Program-made: the position numbers and the translations under genes
The notes under the pieces: model-generated
The model's database searches: none
What the model was told of the DNA's origin: nothing
The model's input: only the letters and a program-made list of their open reading frames with translations
Shown here: piece after piece, positions 27,276-37,233 of the stretch
Layout of the letters: each line of letters begins with the position of its first letter
Position numbering within the stretch: position 1 is the first letter of the stretch
From: Ignavibacteria bacterium
Lineage (GTDB): Bacteria > Bacteroidota > Ignavibacteria > Tepidaquicellales > Tepidaquicellaceae
Assembly: GCA_016719565.1 (NCBI GenBank)
Contig: JADJYU010000007.1
Span: 310,001-374,000 of the forward strand
Length of the DNA: 64,000 bases
Reading direction: 5' to 3'

Positions 27276-29933
27276 ATGGATTTTAAATTAGTTAACAGAA
27301 TTTTTGCGGCTGTAGTATTTTTATTTTCTACAATAGTTTATATAATGACTGTGCAGCCGACATTTTCTTTCTGGGACTGCGGCGAATTTATAGCATGCGC
27401 TTATACACTTTCAGTTCCGCATCCGCCGGGTGCCCCTTTCTTTACTTTGGTTGGAAAGATCTTCACAATGTTTCCCGTGGCTGCGGATATCAGTCTCAGA
27501 GCAAATTATCTATCGGTTTTCTCAAGTTCATTCTGTGTCCTGTTCCTCTATCTTATCTCAACAAAAGTAATTATTAGCTGGAGAGGATTTCCAAAGACTG
27601 CTTATGATACTTTACTTATCTGCGGATCATCTGTTGTAGGTGCTCTGTCTTACGCATTCAGTGATTCATTCTGGTTTAACGCTCTCGAGTTTGAAGTATA
27701 TGGAATGGGTACTTTTCTTATCGGTCTGTGTATCTGGATCTTAATGGTCTGGTGGGAAAGATCAGATGAACCGGGCAGTGATAAATATCTTTTACTGGTT
27801 GCATATATTGTAGGTTTGTCAATCGGAATTCACCTCATAGTAGCTCAGTGTATATTTCTTGCAGGTCTTTTCTTTTATTTCAAAAGATATGAATATGAAC
27901 CCAAGACACTTCTGATAGCGTTAGGTCTTTCTGCTATGGCTTTCTTTATTGTATATCCCGGAATTGTAAAAAAATTCCCGCTGCTGATGTCAGGCAGTAT
28001 AGCCGTAGGGTTTTTGATTATAGGTCTGGTAATATTCGGAATCTATTATGCAAGAATTAACAGAAACCCTATACTTAGTCTGATCACACTCTCTCTCTTT
28101 TTGATCATTATCGGTTATTCTACTTATGTCTCTATACTAATGAGAGCTAATGTTACTGATCTTCCTATAAATGAAAATACCCCGTCTAATATTGAAACAC
28201 TTATTTCATATCTAAACAGGGAACAATACGGTCAGCAGCCTCTCATAATGCCGAGAAGATATTCTCAGGAACCTCAGCACCAGGCGATTTATCAAAATTA
28301 TTCCAGTGATATGGAGTTTCTCTGGAAGTATCAGATAAACCATATGTTCAACAGATACTGGTTCTGGAATTATATCGGAAGGGAAGGTTACAATCAAAAT
28401 GACGGTGTCGATTTTAAAAAGTTTTTTGCAATCCCATTCTTACTGGGAATGTTCGGTCTGTTTTATCTCTTCAGAAAAGACTGGCGGCTCGGATTCATAT
28501 TTCTGATGATGTTTCTGATGATGGGTATTGTTACTGCGCTTTATCAGAATCAGCAGGAACCGCAGCCGAGGGAAAGAGATTATTTCTACGTCGGGGCTTT
28601 CATGGCTTTTTCTTTATGGATTGGAATAGGAGTAGCAGGACTCATTGAAACTATCTCTGAAAAGATGAATAAAAAATCACTGATGGCTGTGTGCTCGGTT
28701 GTATTATTACTAAGCTTTGCTGCAGTGCCTGTAAATATGCTGAGAGTTAATTATCATTATCAAAACAGGGACGGGAATTATTTCCCGTATGATTACGCCT
28801 ATAACCTGCTTCAGAGTCTCGATAAAGATGCCATACTGATCACAAACGGTGATAACGATACATTCCCGCTATGGTGTATTCAGGCAGTATACGGAGTCAG
28901 GACAGATGTAAGGATCATAAATCTTTCACTTGCGCAGACAGACTGGTATAATCTTCAGCTGAAAAATGAAAAACCATACGGAGCTATGACAGTACCGATG
29001 ACTTTAACTGATGCTCAGTTAAAGAAACTTCAGCCCGTACAATGGGATGAGAAAAAACCTGTAACTTATGAAATTCCTGTAACTGCATATCCTGACACTA
29101 TGAGAAATATGCCGGGTCTTCCGACAAAAATTGTAACTACGATCCCCGCAACTATCAGACAGCAGTCAGGATCACAGGTGATCACAGCACTTAAAGGAAA
29201 TGATCTGCTTCTCATGGATATTATAAAAGCTAATAAATGGGAAAGACCAATTTATTTTTCAGTTACTGTGTCAGAAGAAAACTATGTTGGATTGTCTGAA
29301 TATCTTGTGACCGAGGGAATGGGGCAGAGACTTGTTCCATTTAAACCTGCAAGCTATGGCGGTGATGATATAAATGTTGAAGTCATGAATGAATGTATTT
29401 TTAATGAACCGGAGAATCCGTCAAAGACTCCTCTTTATGGATTCCGTTTCAAAGGCCTGAATAATAAAGATCTTTTCTATAATGAAGATCAGACAAGAAT
29501 GGCTCAGACATACAGAACAGTCTTTATGAAACTTGCATTCTATTATTCCAATGATTCAACAAAATTTAATGAAGCTGAAAAAGTTCTGAATAGAATGGAA
29601 GAAAAAATTCCAAGAGATGTGATCACAATGGATTACAGAATTGAATATGATATAGCTATGCTGTATGATAAACTGGGCAATAAGCAGAAGTTTAATGAAT
29701 TATCAAACAGTGTTACGTTAAGAGCTGAAGAAGAGATTAAGAATAATCCAGGCAACGTGCAGTCCTATTATAATCCATACAGGATCCTTCTTGATATTTA
29801 TGAATCAAAAGGCGAGTATCAAAAGGCGCTGGATCTGCTTGGCAGGTTATCCGCAATGAGTCCAAATGATCCTTCTATTATGCAGAAGATTGAATCCATT
29901 AAGCAAAAAATGAATAACCCTTCGGGGAATTAA
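27276..29933 (+). CDS. DUF2723/GT117 family membrane protein
   Basis: 885 residues. The DUF2723 signature is at the N-terminus (TFSFWDCGEFIACAYTL, PHPPGAPFF). About ten membrane segments lie in residues 1-490, followed by a soluble half with TPR-like helices at the end. The family is classed as glycosyltransferase family 117 / protein O-mannosyltransferase-like and is near universal in Bacteroidota. The conserved D/E residues in the first outer loop fit a GT-C enzyme using a lipid-linked sugar. It sits beside two other glycosyltransferase genes, so a role in surface glycosylation is inferred. Confidence 0.88.
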   Translation: MDFKLVNRIFAAVVFLFSTIVYIMTVQPTFSFWDCGEFIACAYTLSVPHPPGAPFFTLVGKIFTMFPVAADISLRANYLSVFSSSFCVLFLYLISTKVIISWRGFPKTAYDTLLICGSSVVGALSYAFSDSFWFNALEFEVYGMGTFLIGLCIWILMVWWERSDEPGSDKYLLLVAYIVGLSIGIHLIVAQCIFLAGLFFYFKRYEYEPKTLLIALGLSAMAFFIVYPGIVKKFPLLMSGSIAVGFLIIGLVIFGIYYARINRNPILSLITLSLFLIIIGYSTYVSILMRANVTDLPINENTPSNIETLISYLNREQYGQQPLIMPRRYSQEPQHQAIYQNYSSDMEFLWKYQINHMFNRYWFWNYIGREGYNQNDGVDFKKFFAIPFLLGMFGLFYLFRKDWRLGFIFLMMFLMMGIVTALYQNQQEPQPRERDYFYVGAFMAFSLWIGIGVAGLIETISEKMNKKSLMAVCSVVLLLSFAAVPVNMLRVNYHYQNRDGNYFPYDYAYNLLQSLDKDAILITNGDNDTFPLWCIQAVYGVRTDVRIINLSLAQTDWYNLQLKNEKPYGAMTVPMTLTDAQLKKLQPVQWDEKKPVTYEIPVTAYPDTMRNMPGLPTKIVTTIPATIRQQSGSQVITALKGNDLLLMDIIKANKWERPIYFSVTVSEENYVGLSEYLVTEGMGQRLVPFKPASYGGDDINVEVMNECIFNEPENPSKTPLYGFRFKGLNNKDLFYNEDQTRMAQTYRTVFMKLAFYYSNDSTKFNEAEKVLNRMEEKIPRDVITMDYRIEYDIAMLYDKLGNKQKFNELSNSVTLRAEEEIKNNPGNVQSYYNPYRILLDIYESKGEYQKALDLLGRLSAMSPNDPSIMQKIESIKQKMNNPSGN

Positions 29934-29984
29934 ATTGAATTTTTCATTCATCTGAAAGTAAGTTAAATTCTTTTAAAAGTTTAT

Positions 29985-31999
29985 ATGGCAAAAAAACTGA
30001 TAAACATTCTGCGGTCAAGACAGATAAGAAATCCGGAAATACTCTTATTTATGTTTTTCTTGCCGTCCTGTCTGTCAGTTTTGCTTATATTTGTTTTAAT
30101 AATAAATTTCTTCAGGATGATGCCTACATAAGTTTCCGGTTTATAGAAAATTTTGTAAACGGTAACGGACTTGTTTTTAATATCGGTGAGAAGGTGGAAG
30201 GTTATACAAATCTTCTCTGGGTACTGATATTAAGCGGACTGAAAGTAGTTGGATTTAACATCGAATCATTATCACAATATCTCAGCGTTTTTTTCGGAGT
30301 TGCAGTTCTCTTTCTAACTTATGCGCTTTCTGATATTTATAAGATCCATGGGAATTCTCAAGCCGTAAAAAAAAGCAAAACACCAGTACAAAATTCCTCA
30401 GCAGGTTACATTGATCTGATACCTTCAGTAATGCTCGTATTCACTGCTTCCTTTATATTCTGGTCCGTCAGTGGTATGGAGACAACAATGTTTATGGCGT
30501 TTTCACTTGCCGGTATTTATTTTTACATTAAAGGAAAGGACAGTGAGAAAGTAAATTATCTGTTCCCGTTATTCATACTTCTTTCCACTCTTACAAGACC
30601 TGAAGGATTATATTTCTTCGGTTTGATAATTATTCATAAATTCTTATTTTCCCATAAGGAAAAAGGCGCGGTTGCATTCAAGTCGTTTTTTGCAAAAAAT
30701 GAAATATTGTCATATCTGATATACATTATTCCGGTAATATTTTATTTCCTTATCAGATATTCCTACTACGGATATTTATTCCCGAACACTTATTACGCAA
30801 AGACAGGTCTTACTGAAGTTTATTTCAGCGCCGGCGCCGAATATTTTTTGAATTTTCTGACTTCTTATATGCTGTACGGAGTGATGCTGATCGCGCCATT
30901 GTATTTGTTTAAGAATAAAGAAAATTTGTTTATACTCACGCTTTTTTATCTGCTCATAGTTTCATTCATAATTTATACTATACTGGTGGGAGGAGACGTG
31001 CTTAAACAGAACAGATTCTTTTTAACGATCCTTCCGCTGATATATATTCTTTTTGCAAAACTGCTATTGGAAATTTATTACAGAATTAGTGTAAAAAACA
31101 CTCAGAGTTTTGCTCTTGGAGTTGTATCGGTAATTGCAGCCGCTGTCTGTTTATATTATTACTCTTCTCAGAAGGAAAAGCTCGATAGTGATATTCAAAG
31201 TGAGAATGGGCTTGTGGAAAAAATGAAAGTTACCGGAAACTGGTTTAAAACCAAACAGCAGGATCTCGGAAGACCAATGACACTTGCTGCTACAACTATC
31301 GGAGCAGTCTCATATTTTGCCGGTCAGAATGTAAATGTTATAGATCTTCTCGGTCTTACTGATAAGGAGATCGCGCATAATCCGAAGATCATACCGGAAA
31401 TCTCAGCAGGGGATATCGGCTGGAAGGAAAGAAATTATAACGCAGATTATGTGATGTCAAGAGATCCGGATTATGTTTATTTCTCTACAGGAGTTAAACC
31501 GAGCGCATACGGGGAAAGAGCGTTATACACAACAGGAGAATTTATCAAATATTATTACCCGTATTATTTTACCGACAGGTCAGGAAATTTTACAGATGTT
31601 GTTTATAAAAGAAAAAGTGAGGAAGAAGTTAAAGATTATCCGCACGAATTTCCGGGCAACAATAATTATAAAGTTACATATGTCAATATGTTTAATCAGG
31701 CAATGAATTCTTCCAGAGATAAATCCAGAACTCAGGCGGCGATTGACGAATTTAAACAATCCATGAATACCGGTCCTAAAGGATTCGGACTCCCATATCA
31801 GTATATAGGAGATTTATATATGCAGATGGGAAAAAAGGAAGAGGCGAAAAACAGTTATAAAAAAGCTGTTGAAATAGATGATTACAATGTAATAGCTCAC
31901 TATCAGCTTTATCAGATTTACAGCGAAGCAGGCGATTCTCTTAATGCTGCAAATAGTATTCAAAAGGTTCAGAAATATGATCCGGAAGTGCTGAGATAA
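29985..31999 (+). CDS. GT-C-type membrane glycosyltransferase with C-terminal TPRs (apparent frameshift in A7 tract)
   Basis: From GTG 30194 the frame gives 601 residues, but the frame is open upstream to 29939 and encodes the missing N-terminus, with a membrane segment (LIYVFLAVLSVSFAYICF) and the GT-C signature FLQDDAYISFRFIENF. No start codon exists in that frame. The ATG at 29985 (MAKK) is one base out of phase, and adding one A to the A7 run 29990-29996 joins it. The protein then has several membrane helices, a periplasmic domain and TPRs (FGLPYQYIGDLYMQMGKKEE). It likely transfers a sugar from a lipid carrier. The A tract could be miscalled or phase-variable. Confidence 0.82.
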
Positions 32000-32010
32000 T
32001 TCTCCCGAAA

Positions 32011-33069
32011 ATGAAAATACTTATAAACGCTCTCTCCGGAAACGGAGATGCATTGATGTTTTCACCCTCCTTACGGCTTTTAAAAGAAAAAATTCCTGAT
32101 GCGCAGATAGACATGCTTGTCATGTTCAGGTCTGTTAAAGAAATGTATCTCCATAATCCATTCCTGAATGAAATATACTTTATAGATTTTATGAAGCAGT
32201 CAAAGTTAAGTTCTTTGGCAGATGTAAGAAGTTTAAGCAAAAATGAATATGATTTTTCTATAAACGTATATCCCGCTAACAGACTGGAGTATAATATTGT
32301 TAACGCTTTTCTAGGCGCAAAGAAAAAGATCGCCCATCATTATATTCACACGGACATTTTCCGAGCTGAATTCATAAATGACATTCTGATAAATGAAATA
32401 CAGAACAGACACAACGTCCTCCAAAATCTTGAACTCATAAAACCCATTATCAAAATTGAAGATGAAGATGCTCCCGCGATGGATATATTTATTAGTGATA
32501 AACATTCTTCAAATGCAAAAAACTGGATCGCTGAGAATATACCTGCAGGCAAAATGCTGATCGGCTTTCACGCCGGTTCTTCCGTTCTGAAAAATCATAT
32601 TCATAAAAGATGGGATAAGGATAAATATTCCGAACTAGGAAAGATACTGATAAAAAATTATCAGGCTGAAATACTTCTCTTCGGAAGTGAGTCTGAACTG
32701 AATAATGAAATAAAAAATAAAATAGGAAGTAATGTTCATATAGCTTCTACTTCCGATTATATGGACTCAATAGCGAGGATGAAACACTGCAGTTTAATCA
32801 TTTCAAACGATACAGCTTTTTTGCATTCCGCTGCTGCGCTGCAGATACCGACAGTCGGAATATTCGGATATACAAATTATAAAGAACTTTTTCCCTGGAA
32901 GACTGAACACAGAATTGTCAGACAGGACCTTGAATGCAGCCCTTGCTTTTACAACTCTCCAAAACCTGCTGAATGTATCTGGAAAGGTGATGATGAATTT
33001 AAATGTATCAGGAATATTAGAACTGAAGAAGTGCTTGATGCGGTAAATTCTCTGATGAGAAAAGAATAA
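32011..33069 (+). CDS. Glycosyltransferase family 9 (heptosyltransferase-like)
   Basis: 352 residues with the GT9 pattern. N-terminal Rossmann fold (MKILINALSGNGDALMFSPSL), a central GFHAGSSVLKNHIHKRW motif where the nucleotide-heptose is bound, and ISNDTAFLHSAAALQIPTVGIFG near the C-terminus. A late C-x2-C pair and further cysteines (ECSPCFYN) occur in some relatives. It probably adds ADP-heptose or a similar sugar to lipopolysaccharide core. The ADP-heptose genes rfaE1 and rfaE2 lie at 47976-49432. It starts 11 bases after the preceding glycosyltransferase. Confidence 0.9.
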   Translation: MKILINALSGNGDALMFSPSLRLLKEKIPDAQIDMLVMFRSVKEMYLHNPFLNEIYFIDFMKQSKLSSLADVRSLSKNEYDFSINVYPANRLEYNIVNAFLGAKKKIAHHYIHTDIFRAEFINDILINEIQNRHNVLQNLELIKPIIKIEDEDAPAMDIFISDKHSSNAKNWIAENIPAGKMLIGFHAGSSVLKNHIHKRWDKDKYSELGKILIKNYQAEILLFGSESELNNEIKNKIGSNVHIASTSDYMDSIARMKHCSLIISNDTAFLHSAAALQIPTVGIFGYTNYKELFPWKTEHRIVRQDLECSPCFYNSPKPAECIWKGDDEFKCIRNIRTEEVLDAVNSLMRKE

Positions 33070-33082
33070 CACCCTTTACATA

Positions 33083-34996
33083 TTAGTTTATAAAATCCCA
33101 GACGATAGTAAATCTCGAAATTGAATTAAGGAATCCTCCTCTGTCATCAAGCGGAAATAAATATGTGTTGTAAACCAGTGAGTTAAAAATATTTGCAACA
33201 GTAAGGTTTATATTAGCTTTCCCGATCCTTGCGCCGACATAAAAATCTACTGTGAACTGATCCTCTTTCGGAAAGTTATCTCCGGTGATTTGATAAGAAT
33301 ATAGTTTCTGATTATGACCGACAGTTGTTTTAATGTTATAAAATTTTGAGATAAAACCTGTCTTAATTTTTAATTTCCCTTTGAATAGAATATTCTTGTA
33401 CGCAATATCTGATTTCAGATAAATCTCAGGAAATTTTTTTGAATCAGAATTATTGAAGTTTAAAATGAAGTCAATATTCTCTGATACTATATTTATTCCT
33501 GCATTCATATTCCGTATATCAGCAGAACTAAAAACATCATATCCTTTCCCGTAATCAAAAAATATTTCAGCGCTTTTATACCAGAATGAAACGCCGGCAG
33601 TATAATAATTATCCGCAGTATTTATTATTGCGGAAGAAAAAGGAATCCCGACGGAAAATAAATCACCTGCATTTAAAATAGTGTAATCACTTCTTCGGTA
33701 ACCTCCTCTTAAGTCAAGTCTAACATTCCTGTTCTCAATCGCTCTAAGTGTTCCCTCTGCGCCAAAGCTGATAGAGTTTTTATCTGTTATGTTATCATTT
33801 CTTAAAAGAAAGCCTGCTGAAAATATCCTGTATCTTAGGTCATATTTTGCTTTTAATGAATAATAAGTCTCGTTGAAATTCTGATAATGGCTTGCTCCGG
33901 AAGTGTCAGTCTGACTGACTTTCCCCGCGAAGTAATTCAGGTATACATTCCCGCCGACTGTCAGATTTGAACTTAAATGCTTACCCGAATTAAGCGTGAT
34001 GTTTTGTGTGAGTTCTCCGCCATATAGTATTGAATGCTGATATCCCGGATACACGGTTACGGTTGTATCAGTTGAGAATGAAAGTTCTCTCAGAGAATTA
34101 TTACTGTATGCTCTGAATTTAGTCAGCCAGTCCTTATTCTTAAAAAGTCTTCCCGTAAGTGAAAGGCTGTAAAAGTAATTTTCAAGATTTTCATTTGTAC
34201 CATTATCTTTAACCGCTGCAAGCAGCGGATCAGAAAGCGAGTCTTCGTTCGCAGAAAAATGTAGTCCTTCATTAAGTCCTCTGTCAAAACTAACTAAATT
34301 AAATTCCGCTCTTGCGTTGAATTTCGGTGACAGATATAAATTAACTCTCGCCCTTCCTCTCCATACGTCAAACTCAGAATTATCATACCGGCCGTCAAGA
34401 GAGTGTTTTGTAAGTCCTAACATTACGTTAGCTTTCTTTGAAACCGGCTGACTTAAAAATACATCTGCATATAATGAACCTTCCCTGTCCTGTGAATATC
34501 TTAACTGTGAAAATGGCTGACTATTGAAAATATCTTTTGTGATGACATTTATACTTTTTGATGAAGAGTTTAATCCGTAATAAAAAGAAGAGACTGCAGA
34601 AATTTCTTCAATCTGTTCAATTTCATTAACGCTGAAATTCTCTATATCAAATCCCTGATAAAAATTATCATTGACCTGTATTCCGTCGCGGAATATTCCC
34701 GTCTGATATGAACTCCTGCCGTTGTAATTAATAGTATTCCTTCCTCCGAATCCGAAATCATTTATAAAAAAACCCGGGCGCTGATCCATTATTTCCGACA
34801 GAGTTCTTCTGTCACTCCATATACTGACTGAATCATGTTTAAAAACATCGGAATTTAAAGAAAGCCGGAAAGGATTTTTTATCCTGTTAACATCGAAGGG
34901 TATTTTCTTAAGTGTATCAGATGTATTTGTGGAAACTGTCTGAGACTGAACGTTTAAAAATGAAATAAATAAAATAAATGAGATTAAGTATTTCAT
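33083..34996 (-). CDS. TonB-dependent receptor-like outer-membrane protein
   Basis: 637 residues. Signal peptide MKYLISFILFISFLNVQS. A plug-like domain follows (GGRNTINYNGRSSYQTGIFRDG through residue about 170), then a barrel of alternating strands ending in aromatic FTIVWDFIN. No N-terminal carboxypeptidase-like domain. It is the last gene of a minus-strand run that includes pstB and phoU (8-base gap after phoU). That neighbourhood hints at phosphate or phosphorylated-compound uptake, but this is inference. Confidence 0.82.
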   Translation of the reverse strand: MKYLISFILFISFLNVQSQTVSTNTSDTLKKIPFDVNRIKNPFRLSLNSDVFKHDSVSIWSDRRTLSEIMDQRPGFFINDFGFGGRNTINYNGRSSYQTGIFRDGIQVNDNFYQGFDIENFSVNEIEQIEEISAVSSFYYGLNSSSKSINVITKDIFNSQPFSQLRYSQDREGSLYADVFLSQPVSKKANVMLGLTKHSLDGRYDNSEFDVWRGRARVNLYLSPKFNARAEFNLVSFDRGLNEGLHFSANEDSLSDPLLAAVKDNGTNENLENYFYSLSLTGRLFKNKDWLTKFRAYSNNSLRELSFSTDTTVTVYPGYQHSILYGGELTQNITLNSGKHLSSNLTVGGNVYLNYFAGKVSQTDTSGASHYQNFNETYYSLKAKYDLRYRIFSAGFLLRNDNITDKNSISFGAEGTLRAIENRNVRLDLRGGYRRSDYTILNAGDLFSVGIPFSSAIINTADNYYTAGVSFWYKSAEIFFDYGKGYDVFSSADIRNMNAGINIVSENIDFILNFNNSDSKKFPEIYLKSDIAYKNILFKGKLKIKTGFISKFYNIKTTVGHNQKLYSYQITGDNFPKEDQFTVDFYVGARIGKANINLTVANIFNSLVYNTYLFPLDDRGGFLNSISRFTIVWDFIN

Positions 34997-35004
34997 TTAT
35001 TAAT

Positions 35005-35685
35005 TCAGTCTTTTGGTTTCAGATTGTCAGGATCTTTACTGTGCTTGACCATTTTTGCATCAATGAGGAAAATAACATCTTCTGCTATGTTGGTTGAATG
35101 ATCGGAAAGTCTTTCAATATTCCTTACTAAAGCAAGTATATGACAGCAGGGGACAATGAGAGAGTTGTTAAATTTCATTTCTTCAGTTAACAACCCGAAT
35201 ATTGTTCTGTCAAGTTTGTCTATCTCTTCATCAAAATTAATTACTCTCTTTGCAAGCTCCGCATCACCGTTTACAAAACAATCAATACTCATCTTTACAA
35301 TTTTCCTTACTTTGGATGTCATTTCATTCACTCTCATTTTATTCAGCAGTTCGGTCCGGTCCTGAAGCACTCCTACTCTCTCGGCTATATTTACTGAAAT
35401 GTCTCCCATTCTTTCCAGGTCACTGTTTATCATTAATGAAGACATTATAAGTCTTAGATCGAAAGCTACCGGCTGTGTAAGCGCGAATATTCTCTGACAA
35501 TGTTTGTCAATTCTGATATCAAATTTATCAACTTCGTCGTCTCTGTCTATCACAGTCTGTGCAAGTTCCAGATCACCGTCAAACAGCGCTTTAAATGAAA
35601 AGTCTATTTGTTCCTCTACCAGACTTCCCATTTTAATTATTTTTTCCTTCAGCTTTTCAAGCTCTTCTTCAAGGTAATGAAGCAT
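35005..35685 (-). CDS. phoU: Phosphate signalling protein PhoU
   Basis: 226 residues in two tandem three-helix PhoU repeats, each with the acidic metal-binding pattern (DRDDEVD near 50, NFDEEIDKLD near 150). It links the Pst transporter to the PhoR/PhoB two-component system and represses the Pho response when phosphate is ample. It lies 57 bases downstream of pstB. No pstS, pstC, pstA or phoBR is in the window. Confidence 0.95.
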   Translation of the reverse strand: MLHYLEEELEKLKEKIIKMGSLVEEQIDFSFKALFDGDLELAQTVIDRDDEVDKFDIRIDKHCQRIFALTQPVAFDLRLIMSSLMINSDLERMGDISVNIAERVGVLQDRTELLNKMRVNEMTSKVRKIVKMSIDCFVNGDAELAKRVINFDEEIDKLDRTIFGLLTEEMKFNNSLIVPCCHILALVRNIERLSDHSTNIAEDVIFLIDAKMVKHSKDPDNLKPKD

Positions 35686-35742
35686 ATGCTATTAGTTATT
35701 TATTTAAGTTATACATTCAAAAATTAAAATCAAAATAAAATA

Positions 35743-36501
35743 TTATCCGAATCTGCCCGAGATATAATTCTGTGTTTCTGTTTTTTCCGGAGTTGTAAAC
35801 ATACTGCTTGTCTTATTATATTCAATAATCTCTCCGGAAAGAAAAAACGCACATTTGTCACTTACTCTGGCTGCCTGCTGCATATTATGAGTAACTATTA
35901 CTATAGTCAGGTTTTTCTTCAGGTCAAACATCAGTTCTTCGATCTTTGACGTTGAAATCGGATCAAGGGCGCTTGCCGGTTCATCCATAAGAAGTATCTC
36001 CGGATCTACTGCTAATGCTCTCGCGATACAGACTCTCTGCTGCTGTCCGCCTGAAAGTCCAGTCGCAGATTCATTAAGCCGGTCTTTCACTTCATCCCAT
36101 ATAGCCGCTCTTATACAATTACTTTCTACTATTTCATCAAGTTCTTTTCTGGAAGTAACGCCGTTTATCCTCGGACCGTAAGCAATGTTCTCATATACGG
36201 ATTTAGGAAAAGGATTTGATTTCTGAAATATCATCCCGACTCTTCGGCGAAGAGATACAACGTCCACTCTCTTATCGTAAATATCTATACCGTCTATCCT
36301 AACCTGACCTTCTAATCTTACATGGTCTATAGTATCATTAAGCCGGTTCAGTGTTCTTAAAAATGTCGACTTTCCGCAGCCCGACGGTCCTATGAGCGCA
36401 GTAATTTTTTTCTCTGTGATATCAATGGAAACACTCTTTAATGCCTGATTAGTCCCGTAATATAAACTTAAATTCTTTGTTACTATCTTCTCTTCTTTCA
36501 T
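35743..36501 (-). CDS. pstB: Phosphate ABC transporter ATP-binding protein PstB
   Basis: 252 residues with the PstB pattern: Walker A GPSGCGKSTFLRTLNRLND, signature LSGGQQQRVCIARAL, Walker B ILLMDEPASALDP, H-loop IVTHNMQQAARVSD. It drives high-affinity phosphate import through PstSCA. Those partners are absent here; instead it begins 6 bases after lolD. The usual pstSCAB-phoU order is broken. Confidence 0.95.
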   Translation of the reverse strand: MKEEKIVTKNLSLYYGTNQALKSVSIDITEKKITALIGPSGCGKSTFLRTLNRLNDTIDHVRLEGQVRIDGIDIYDKRVDVVSLRRRVGMIFQKSNPFPKSVYENIAYGPRINGVTSRKELDEIVESNCIRAAIWDEVKDRLNESATGLSGGQQQRVCIARALAVDPEILLMDEPASALDPISTSKIEELMFDLKKNLTIVIVTHNMQQAARVSDKCAFFLSGEIIEYNKTSSMFTTPEKTETQNYISGRFG

Positions 36502-36507
36502 TTTCGA

Positions 36508-37194
36508 TTAGTCGTTTTGTTCTAATATTTTACCGTCAGTCATTTTAATGATCCTGTCACATCTGGACGCAAACTCTTCATTATGAGTAACTATTACAAA
36601 TGTCTGTTTGAATTTATTTCTGAGTTCAAAGATCAGTCTTATTATTGAATCTGCATTTTCTGAATCAAGATTCCCCGTCGGCTCATCTGCAAGTATCAGT
36701 CCCGGTGAATTCACCAGCGCGCGCGCTATTGCTACTCTCTGAGCCTCTCCTCCGGAAAGTTCTGAAGGCTTATGATCAGCTCTTTCCTCAAGCCCGACTT
36801 CCTTCAGTATCTCAAGTGATTTTTTTGAATTCTCTTTACCTTTTATCATTGTCGCTATCATAACATTTTCAAGAGCGGTAAATTCAGGAAGAAGGTGATG
36901 AAACTGAAATATAAATCCAATCTTACTGCTCCGGAATTCCGCAAGCTGCTTTTCTCTTTTCTCGAAAATGTTTTCACCTTCGAATAAAACCTTTCCGGAG
37001 TCTGGCTTATCCAATGTTCCGAGTATATGCAGAAGGGTGCTCTTTCCCGCTCCTGACTTTCCGGTGATCGCGCAAATCTCTTCTTTGAAAATATTCAGAT
37101 TAATACCGCGAAGTACGTCAAGTTTTTTTGTCCCCGACAATGGATATGATTTCTTTAGATCTTCTATTTCAATTATAGTATCTCTGTTTGTCAT
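36508..37194 (-). CDS. lolD: Lipoprotein-releasing system ATP-binding protein LolD
   Basis: 228 residues of the LolD/MacB ATPase family: Walker A GKSGAGKSTLL, signature LSGGEAQRVAIARAL, Walker B LILADEPTGNLDS. With the upstream FtsX-like permease it should form the LolCDE-type complex that extracts lipoproteins from the inner membrane. A single permease gene suggests a homodimeric LolF-like arrangement. Confidence 0.9.
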   Translation of the reverse strand: MTNRDTIIEIEDLKKSYPLSGTKKLDVLRGINLNIFKEEICAITGKSGAGKSTLLHILGTLDKPDSGKVLFEGENIFEKREKQLAEFRSSKIGFIFQFHHLLPEFTALENVMIATMIKGKENSKKSLEILKEVGLEERADHKPSELSGGEAQRVAIARALVNSPGLILADEPTGNLDSENADSIIRLIFELRNKFKQTFVIVTHNEEFASRCDRIIKMTDGKILEQND

Positions 37195-37233
37195 TAAAAT
37201 TTAACCGGTCTGAATTTAATTAATAAAGCCGTA

